DNA of 36,135 nt, taken from assembly GCF_000315625.1 (NCBI RefSeq), contig NW_005434520.1, forward strand, positions 21,250-57,384, read 5' to 3'. Position 1 is the stretch's first letter. Each line of letters begins with the position of its first letter. Under the pieces are notes generated by a model. The model did not search any database. It was given only the letters and a program-made list of their open reading frames with translations, and was not told where the DNA came from. A program made the position numbers and the translations under genes. Below are positions 28,777 through 36,135 of the stretch, piece after piece. The stretch is from Guillardia theta CCMP2712. Its lineage: Eukaryota > Cryptophyceae > Pyrenomonadales > Geminigeraceae.

Positions 28777-29989
28777 TGCGATTGTGATTGTAGATGTAAT
28801 GTTCATCAGACTTTCCGGGCATCATGTCCATTGGTCACTTCCTGGTGGAATCCAAATCAGGTTGCAAACTTTGAATTCACTTAACAGTCCACTCAATCAA
28901 GCGATCATTTCGTGCCATCACATTGATCATCTTTCTGCAAACGCCTCATTCCGTGTATAAAAAATTCCGAGCCTATAAATTTGTGCCAATACAATGTGTT
29001 GCACACTGGCAGTGTGTCATAATTCTCCGCTGACATTCCAGCCTCCAAACTGATGTGGAGTCTGAATTCGAACAAGCAGCCTGTCACAGAAAAGAAATAG
29101 TGTCAAAACAAACCACCAAGAAAACAATCAAGGATCCTCAATCATGTATTGATATGTTTAAGGGACCTGGTACAAGCGCTAGCTGCAAACAAAGCACAAA
29201 CAAAGGTAACAATAACAAATTCACGCATGCAACCCCCTCAGAGGAGCAGTGGCAAGCTTGTTTGTGGGTGACTTCTTTCAAGCAAATGGTTGAAGTTCAG
29301 TTCAGATTGAATGCAGTGGATCAAATTCAAAAAATAAAAAAAATAAGAAAATGAAGAAAAGATATGTAATTACATGCTGGACAAAATCATTTTTTTCTTT
29401 GACAGCATACGAAACAAATATTCATGGCAAATTCATGGCGGAAGAGAAATGCACGACCAAGCGAGCCATATTAACAAGATAATTCACAGAGCGACATCGG
29501 GGGGATTGTATAAAAATTTATGATCTTTCTTTGATTGTGACATCATGGGAACAGTATAACACAAGGCAAAAGGCAAAAGGCAGCGTGCAGGCTGACTATT
29601 CAAGAGGCCAAGCAACGTCTTGTACAAAATGTGAGAGGGACGGGGGGCAAAAAGCCTGCATCCCGCTTCCCGCATCCTGCAGTTTTCTCAATTGTACAGA
29701 GGAAGAGAAAAGCAAAAGCGAGGAGCAAAGGCTGGGCAAAAGAAAACTGCGCGAGGGCAAGCTGTGTTTTGGCTTAGGGGAAGGGTTGCGTTCTTGGGGC
29801 TGGAGGGGGCGAGAGGGAGCGGGAAGTTGGGGTGGGAGGGATGCATTCTGAGAAGATCAGAGTAAGAGAAGGGAAGAGGGATCTGTGATATAGACCGACG
29901 CAACAAGAATATCAGCATGAGCGTCGGCGGCAAACAAGGGGAGGGGCTACCATGAAGGCCAATGATGTGTGAGAGGAGCGTCTTGAACA
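28777..29989. other. no gene recognised
   Basis: Upstream of the duplicated-module gene. ORFs at 29055-29354 and 29531-29851 (+) have ordinary composition but no recognisable domain, conserved partner or splice support. The first ends in a Lys/Ile-rich AT run. I leave them out as genes. Confidence 0.5.
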
Positions 29990-31000
29990 GAGGAGGTGGG
30001 TAGTGACCCTCACCCCCCTGATTAACACCAGATTGTATCTACAGACGTGGGTACTTCTCATACTAAAATGAAATCCACATGGCATCGTCTTCCTAGGACC
30101 ACCACCCCTACCCCCTTCATCCCACCCCCTTGAGCATCCCACAAACTCCTCTCTCCAAACAGGGGAAGGTGGTACCACCCCTCATATCTACGACCCTGTC
30201 GTAGTACCCCACCAGGTTCTCACAACCATCTGGTACCTGTATCACCCTACCCCCCTCTCCAGGAAACATATCCATCCGTGTACCCTTTCAATAGTACCCC
30301 ACCCTGGTCCCCACGACCACCTTGTGAGAATCTTTACACTTTGGGACAAGTTTGTAGAATGACCTTTTGTGGCCTTAGACCCCCACCCCCACTGTTCTAT
30401 GACCCTCTACCACCCTCTTTATATTTGATAACCCCCCACACTTGTACTGATATTCCGACCACCCTCCTGTCTTGGTGCGAGCACCCCTATTGCTCCATCC
30501 CACCAAGATTTTGGACTCTCAACCCTCCCCTGCAAGAAAACCAGAACCCCTACCCCCTGTCGAGCATTATATTTCCATCAATCAGGGCAAACATTGTGCC
30601 TTTGGCATATTTTCCTATGACGGTAATTGAAATATACTCTTGCATTACATCAACATCTCTACTCCTCGCCCCGCCCTGAGCTTTGCTGTCCCATGGACCA
30701 CCCCCTTGCCTCCCCACCCCCTCGGCGTTTCAGAGTTCTTTGCCGCCGCCGCGACCAAGTTTCCCCCAAACAACTTTGTATTCGGTAGAATGACCCACCC
30801 CACCCTCGTAAGTTGAGAGTCGTGGACTACCTACCCGTGGAATCTATTAGTTCGCAACACCTGCATCACGGGTCCCCATCCGAATGCCCCGTGATTACAC
30901 CACCCCCTCTCTACTAGAACTAGTCGAAAGTACCCTATTTACAAACTACCCGACTACCCTACCCAATCCTGTGTTTGCAGGGGTGCTCTGGCGACGAACA
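29990..31000. repeat. strand-asymmetric C-run-rich tract
   Basis: About 1 kb in which the + strand is dominated by runs of three to six C (ACCCCACC, CCACCCCC, TACCCCC) with few G runs. Words such as GTACCCCACC recur irregularly. The mirror situation, G runs on the + strand, occurs at 31090-31230. There is no regular period and no convincing ORF. Confidence 0.5.
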
Positions 31001-31089
31001 AGGGAGCGACAAACAAGAGGGTAGGAGTACCTTTCCACCGGTGTTATTTCCCTAGAAAAAGAGGGTTCAAATCAGGTGTAGTATCTTTT

Positions 31090-31230
31090 AACGGGGGGTG
31101 GTGGGGTCATTTTTAGAGGAGTTCGTGAGTGTTTTTAAAAGTGGGTTTTTTTAAAAGAAAGTGTCTTAGGGGGTGGGGTTATGCAATGAGGGGGGGGTAG
31201 TGGTCAACGGGGTTATACAAATTAGTTTGT
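31090..31230. repeat. G-run-rich tract
   Basis: Runs GGGGGG, GGGGTGGG and GGGGGGGG on the + strand, opposite in sign to 29990-31000. Several four-run clusters could form G-quadruplexes. Confidence 0.5.
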
Positions 31231-31289
31231 GACTGTTTTTGGCCCATTTTTTCAAATGTGTTGGTACTGCCAACTTTAGTCATCATCGC

Positions 31290-31700
31290 CGAGCTGGAAC
31301 TGACCGGAGGCTCCGGGCCGCCCGGAGCCTGAGTGACGGTACCGCACTGGCACCGTCGCCGGGCTCACGGTGATCGGGCCCGTCGGATCTTGCCATGATC
31401 ACTGAGCGGTTTGGTTCTCGCTGTCTTTTCTCTTCTCAGTCTCGCCGTTTGGCCTGTGCGACAGTGTCAGGGTCAACTTTCAGCCTCCTCGACTCTCCTG
31501 ATTGTACGGTCCTCGTACTGATTTTTGACTGAACTTTGAGTAAAGAGTCACCGATCTGTCACTCAGTGTCACTGATTGAGTCTCCGCCGGGCCCCCCCGG
31601 GCCGGGGGCCCGGCCCGAGCCGCGGAGGCTCAGTGACTCAGTGAGTCGGCGATCGGACTCGCTTGACTCAGTGAACGGTCCGTCACGGTAGTCACTAGGC
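31290..31700. repeat. GC-rich palindromic blocks flanking an AT-rich arm
   Basis: Two GC-rich dyad clusters (about 31295-31390 and 31560-31690, with GGGCCCC/GGGGCCC dyads and CAGTGACTCAGTGA words) lie either side of 31498-31544. That segment contains CCTCGTACTGATTTTTGACT and AACTTTGAGTAAA and matches the arms at 13137-13178. Confidence 0.5.
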
Positions 31701-33619
31701 TCAAGACTCCCGTCAGTTAATCAGTGTGCCAGATTGATATCCCGGCGATCAATCATTCGAATGTTCTATGTTGTTCTTCTATGTGTTATTTGCAGTTCCT
31801 CGTCACTACTTGATCTATCCCGTACATTCAAAGTCACGGTCATGCTCGTGCGTTTTGCTGAGGACAATTCGCTCCTTCGAATGCTCGTATACAAAAGGTA
31901 GGTTAGGATCCACTTGATGAGGCAGTTTCGTTTATGTCTGGTTGAATTTTCCCAGAAAATCCTTCTGGTTCAGATGACCGATGAAGGACCATAGCACTCA
32001 GTCAATGGTGCAGAGAGTTCGAAGCCTTCAAACGTGACAGAAAGACATGGCCTTTGACATGTATTTGGTTTTGACCGGGCTGACACTGGTCCTGTCGATG
32101 CCTTCCACAGCCAGCTGCGACCATGGTGTACATGACTCACCGGCTCTGAACCTTTCAGACCTCTTTGATCGAATGCTTTGTGAAAGCCAGACATAGTCTC
32201 TGCAATTCATGATGTCGCTTCATGCCACTCTGCCTCCAGCAGACTGATGGCCTTGTCATTGAACATCTCCAGCATGATATTCATCGACTGTGGATCAGCC
32301 GTCCCTTCGACCTCCATGTGAGTCATCAACGAAGGATTCTTCTTGGCGATATCACTGTAAACTTTATGCTGAAGTTGCCACTTCCCTGATCGAATTGAAC
32401 GCCTGACATTCTTGAACAGGTGATTGATGCACGCCGTCAAGAAAAACAACTTCTTTGAAATGGGGGAGATAACGGGATTGGATAACCATTCGTCGAGTTT
32501 AAAGCGGATCTTGTTTTCTTTCAAGTCGTTCAGTCGATGTGCTACTTGTAGCTCAATCTGCCATGGAGTGAATGATTCCTCCACCTCTTCAATTGACTGG
32601 CAATGATAGAACTTCATTGCCTTCTGCATAAATATTTGCAGTTTGCAGAACATCTCTCAAGGTCGCTCTTGGACTCTGACTTGTATCAACATCCTCATCC
32701 AACAATTTTGCATAACTGTAGAATGATCATCTGGCTACTGGCATGGAGAAAAGCAACATCTCAGGCATACTTCAACAAGTAATCGTGAATGGTGTATTGC
32801 AAAGAATTCACCTCGTCAAAGTGTGAAGTAGATCATTGTTTGATTCGGGAGAGAAGCTTTCGATTCTTCTTGTCAGTATTGTCAATGCGTGTACGAAGTC
32901 AATTCAAATGTTCATGCATGGCCGTTGTGCCTGCATGCCATTTTCCAGACGCGTATTGCTGGAAAACTTACTGAGTGTGGTGTGCAGAACACACCCAGAA
33001 AATCATTCTGATGTTCTGATGTCTGTCCATAAACATGTCCAAGGACCTCTAGTTTGTATTGCACTTCAAATAACGGCATAGCACCAAGACTCAACTGAAG
33101 ATGTTGGGTCGCTGAAGCTAGAAGATTCTCGCCTTCACACTCCATAGACAAAGTTGCATGACATTGACATTGCAATTCATGAACAGCTTGAAAATCCAGG
33201 TATCATCACTCATTTTAAGTGCAAGATCCTCTGCCAATTAGTTTTGTTCTCTTGTTGTTTGAACCTGTCACCACACGTGGTGCACTGATCGGCACATCTT
33301 GCCACTTTGGAAGGCTGCTTGTTTCTTCTTGTCGTTAACATGATTGGCATGTTTCTCTCGTCCGCTTCTGTGGCTTGCCCCTGGTATGGACGTACATAGC
33401 TTTGCCCGCTAGAACTCTGATTTGAATCTTCCTGTGATGCCCTGCCATGGCATGCAGCACCCCTCAATACCCCGCCATAGCGCCTCGGACACAAGGCATG
33501 GACGCATGATGGGTGCGATCTGGGGCAGGATCGTGGGGTGCGACAGGGGGGTCAGCAGGGGGGTGCGATGGGGAGGGGGTGTGAGTGGGGAGGAGGGGCC
33601 CGTCGTGGTAGTCGTGGCA
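31701..33619. other. poorly resolved region, fragments only
   Basis: Apart from the ORF at 32207-32653 and the short minus-strand fragments described there, nothing is supported. The segment just before 33620 would hold the promoter of the p115/USO1 gene; I see no TATA box. Confidence 0.45.
32207..32653 (-). CDS. hypothetical ORF, 148 codons
   Basis: A protein-like frame (QVAHRLNDLKENKIRFKLDE, ACINHLFKNVRRSIRSGKWQ, LMTHMEVEGTADPQSMNIML) ends at 32207. The composition is balanced and not repeat-driven. I recognise no domain. Neighbouring minus-strand fragments at 32912-33175 and 33210-33494, the latter with CADQCTTC that could be half of a zinc finger, might belong to the same decayed or spliced unit, but I could not join them. 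It could be a transposon-derived relic. Confidence 0.3.
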   Translation of the reverse strand: MFCKLQIFMQKAMKFYHCQSIEEVEESFTPWQIELQVAHRLNDLKENKIRFKLDEWLSNPVISPISKKLFFLTACINHLFKNVRRSIRSGKWQLQHKVYSDIAKKNPSLMTHMEVEGTADPQSMNIMLEMFNDKAISLLEAEWHEATS

Positions 33620-35990
33620 ATGCTAGGTCTGCTTGGAGGCGAGGGAGGGACGAGGAGGACGTTGGAGAAGATCGGGAACGCGACTCTACAAGAGGTAAGA
33701 AAGACGCGTGCGAGGAGAGGAGGGGATGAGGAGGAGGAGGAGGAGAAGAGGGGGAAGGGGTAGGAAGGGGAGGAATGATGTCACGACAACTTTTGTATTG
33801 CAACACATCCTGGAAAAGTCAGTGGGATCGGTAACTTTCCGTTGAGTACAAAGGAGATTGTTGGTGGGAGGATAAGAAAGAGAAACTCTGGGTGTCTGGA
33901 AATAGTTAGAGGAGAAGAGAGGTCAGAACAGGAGACGCGTGTATACACGAGAATGTCGTTCAAAAAGAAGTTCACGGCAACATCTGGCAAGAAGGAAATC
34001 GCAACCACTCAGAGAAAATTGAACGAATCGAATAGAGGGATTGATGTCAAGGAATGATAAGCTAGGATTCTTGTATGGAAGAAGCCCGTAGCCGCTCAAT
34101 CGCTGTTTCAAAGCTGTTTCCTTATTCCAACTTTCCTCATTTCGCAGGATCGGAAAGCTGCGCTGGTGGAGCTGAAGGTAAGAGGAGGAGGGAAGTCGGC
34201 GTGAGTATGACCGCGTTGCTGCAGGAGAGGGCGGAGAAGGATCCCATAGGAGTTGCCTCAATGTCCATGGGCCTTCTCACTTCGCTTATCCCCAAGTGAG
34301 GAGGAAGAGGAGAGCGGCCCAAGGAGGAAGGGGAAGAGCGGGGGGGAGGGAGAGGATAGGGGAGAAATCTTTCGGGGGAGGGAAGAGAGATGGAGAGGTT
34401 GTCTTGTTGCAGCGGGGAGGTTTATGTTGATCTTGCTCACTGTCATGTGCAGGGTCCGCGATGACGTGGACGAGGTCCGAGCAATCCTGGATACCATGCT
34501 CGCATGCCTGAGCCCTGAGGCCTCGGTGCATGGGGAGGAGAAATGCAAGGAGTCGCTGAGCACCAACTCGAAGCTGTACCCTCAGGATGTGATTTCCCAG
34601 CTGCTGGAGCTGCTGGAGGAGCGAGACTGGAACGCAAGGTTCTCTATCCTTAGGATTCTCCATGTGCTGCAGGAGGTTCACCCAGCAGTGGTGCAGCAGG
34701 GCACTCTGTCGAGCCCGCAGGGACTTGCGAGGCTCATGGACGTGCTTTCCGATGAGCGCGAGATTGTCCGCAACGAAGCCCTCCTCGTACTGGTCGCGCT
34801 GACTGAGGGCAGCCAGGAGCTGACTAAGATCATGGCGTTCGAAGGAGCCTTTGACGTGCTGTTCCGGGTTGTGAAGGAGGAGGACTTCGGCTCTGTGATC
34901 GCGGCCGACAGCATCGAGATCGTCAACAACTTGCTGCATGCCAACCCCTCCAACGCCAACTTCTTCAAGGAGATGTCATGCGTTGCTGAGCACGTCGTGC
35001 CCCTGTTGAGGAAGGGGATCGAGTTTGGGAGCACAGGCAGGACAAGCAACACAAGATGCCTGTTTGATCAGATGCTCGACGTCCTGGGGAACCTCCTCAC
35101 CGCAACCTCTGACCTTCAGAGCATGCAGACGCACCTGGGCAAGAGCGGAGTCCTGGGCATCGTAGTGGAGGGTGCGCTACATCCCTCCATGGGGTACGAG
35201 AGCAGAGGCAAGGCGCTTCGTCTCACGTCCCTCCTGGTGTGGAAGCACTCCCCCAACCGGCTTCTGCTTTCCCAGCTCCTCTGCCCCGGCAAGAGCGGGA
35301 GCGTGCTCAGTGCTCTGCTCAAGCTCTGTCTTGAGCTGCACCCGGAGGAAGGCGACAAGTCTGTGCATCTGCTCAATGCGTCGGCTGTGCAGGTAAGAGA
35401 GGAGGACGAGGACGAGGAGGACGACGAGGACGACGAGGACGAGGACGAGGATGAGGAGGAGGAGAAGCAGGATGAGGGCAGAAGCATCAGGAGGAGCAGG
35501 GGGAGCAAGAGGAGCAGGAAGACTGCAGGGGAGCAGGGTGTTTGGGGAGCAGGGGGCAGAGACAGGCAGAACCGTGGAGACAAGGAGAGGAGGACTGAGT
35601 AGAGCTCCAGGTTTTCAAGTGCTACCTCAGCGGCAACGTAGACGGGCAACAGCATTTTGCTGCGTCCCTCATGCCTCAGCCTCCCATGGACGACCAGGAG
35701 CCGCAGGTAGAGGAGGAGACGTCCTTCCTGTGATCGAGTGACCCTCAACGTGGTAGGAGGAGCAGCAGCTGGGGCGGGTGGTGATGGCAGCTCTGCTCGG
35801 CTCATCTCCGGAGGGAGGAGGAGGGGGAGACGTCAGAACGACGAGGGTCTGGGGAGCAGCGCATGTGCTCATGTCAGTCCTGCTTGGAAACAGCGTCTGC
35901 CAGGAGATTGCGGCTGCTACTCCGCTGGAGCTGCCGATGAGCTCGGCTCCTCCTGACTACTTCCTGCAGTCCCTCCTTCAGGAAAGTTGA
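33620..35990 (+). CDS. USO1: p115/USO1 vesicle-tethering protein, 5' part
   Basis: Proposed exons: 33620-33694 (MLGLLGGEGGTRRTLEKIG, NATLQE), 34148-34295, 34453-35392, 35611-35706, and 35757 to about 35987. The large exon contains the hallmark of the Uso1/p115 armadillo head: WNARFSILRILHVLQEV, SSPQGLARLMDVLSDEREIV, RNEALLVLVALTEGSQELTK, IMAFEGAFDVLF, NNLLHANPSNANFFKEM. p115/Uso1 is a long homodimer that tethers COPI/COPII vesicles at ER-Golgi membranes; the head is followed by a coiled-coil tail. Only part of the head is in the window, so the gene continues past the right edge. Exon 34148-34295 needs one extra base to stay in frame: DRKAALVELK and KRRREVGVSMTALL lie in different frames near 34178. 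The apparent stop at 35990 is probably read-through into an intron. Confidence 0.85.
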
Positions 35991-36022
35991 CGTCCTAGCA
36001 TGCTCTCGTCCTTATCGCGTGC

Positions 36023-36135
36023 TCCTCCTCCTCCTCCTCCTCCTCCTCCTCCTCCTTCTCCTTCTCCTCTTCTTCTTCTCCGTCTCCACCTTCTCCTTCT
36101 GCTTCTCCTACTGCTCCTTCTCCTCCTCCTCCTCT
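36023..36135. repeat. (CTC/TTC)n pyrimidine tract at window edge
   Basis: CTCCTC units pass into CTTCTC and TCTTCT units up to the end of the window. It probably lies in a p115/USO1 intron, like the other pyrimidine tracts in this gene set. Confidence 0.7.

Noticed and set aside
34286-34939. 217-codon minus-strand frame opposite p115/USO1
   Set aside because: It is the antisense shadow of a highly conserved plus-strand exon.

Overview
This is nuclear DNA of a single-celled eukaryote, probably an alga or related protist. Its genes are split by short GT-AG introns, the encoded families are eukaryotic (SLC25 carrier, RCC1 propeller, p115/USO1 tether, Zn2Cys6 factor), there is a chromodomain-bearing LTR retrotransposon, and microsatellites are abundant. 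A cryptophyte such as Guillardia is a tentative guess, not something the sequence proves. A 100-N gap shows the window comes from a draft assembly.

Layout. (1) 1-11 kb is accessory, repeat-rich DNA. Its main content is a dispersed family of short reading frames (copies A, B, C, D, E, F, a frameshifted G and a decayed remnant) that share a conserved C-terminal segment of about 29 residues (core ALxASIAM[IV]xEHRxI) ending in CTG-TGA. Copies lie on both strands, and the pairs A/B, D/F and E/G are duplications. I do not recognise the family. (2) 7.3-10.5 kb holds a deleted Ty3/gypsy chromovirus (minus strand) with near-identical LTR segments, next to the start of a second, related LTR element. 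(3) 11.2-13.3 kb holds a 2-kb element with inverted termini and a MITE-like inverted repeat. (4) 13.36-16.95 kb (+) is a multi-exon mitochondrial carrier gene whose introns carry very long triplet and hexamer repeats, including about 80 CTG. (5) 17.0-17.6 kb (+) is a possible two-exon small gene. (6) 17.7-21.1 kb (-) encodes a secreted or organelle-directed RCC1 propeller joined to a CS/NudC-like domain, interrupted by one frameshift. (7) 21.8-22.9 kb (-) encodes a seven-transmembrane protein. (8) 25.1-25.6 kb (+) encodes a small Zn2Cys6 protein. (9) 25.8-28.8 kb (-) encodes an approximately 827-residue protein with two copies of an unrecognised module, joined from about ten exons. (10) 29-33.5 kb is mostly gene-poor, with a strongly strand-asymmetric C-rich tract. 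(11) 33.6 kb to the right edge (+) is the 5' part of the p115/USO1 vesicle-tether gene.

The conventional genes are unrelated housekeeping or regulatory genes with no operon-like logic. The points of novelty are the small-peptide family, the duplicated-module protein, the RCC1-CS architecture and the recurrent GC-rich palindromic blocks with AT-rich arms. Splice sites were read by eye from GT/AG signals, frame continuity and family alignment, so exon ends are proposals.
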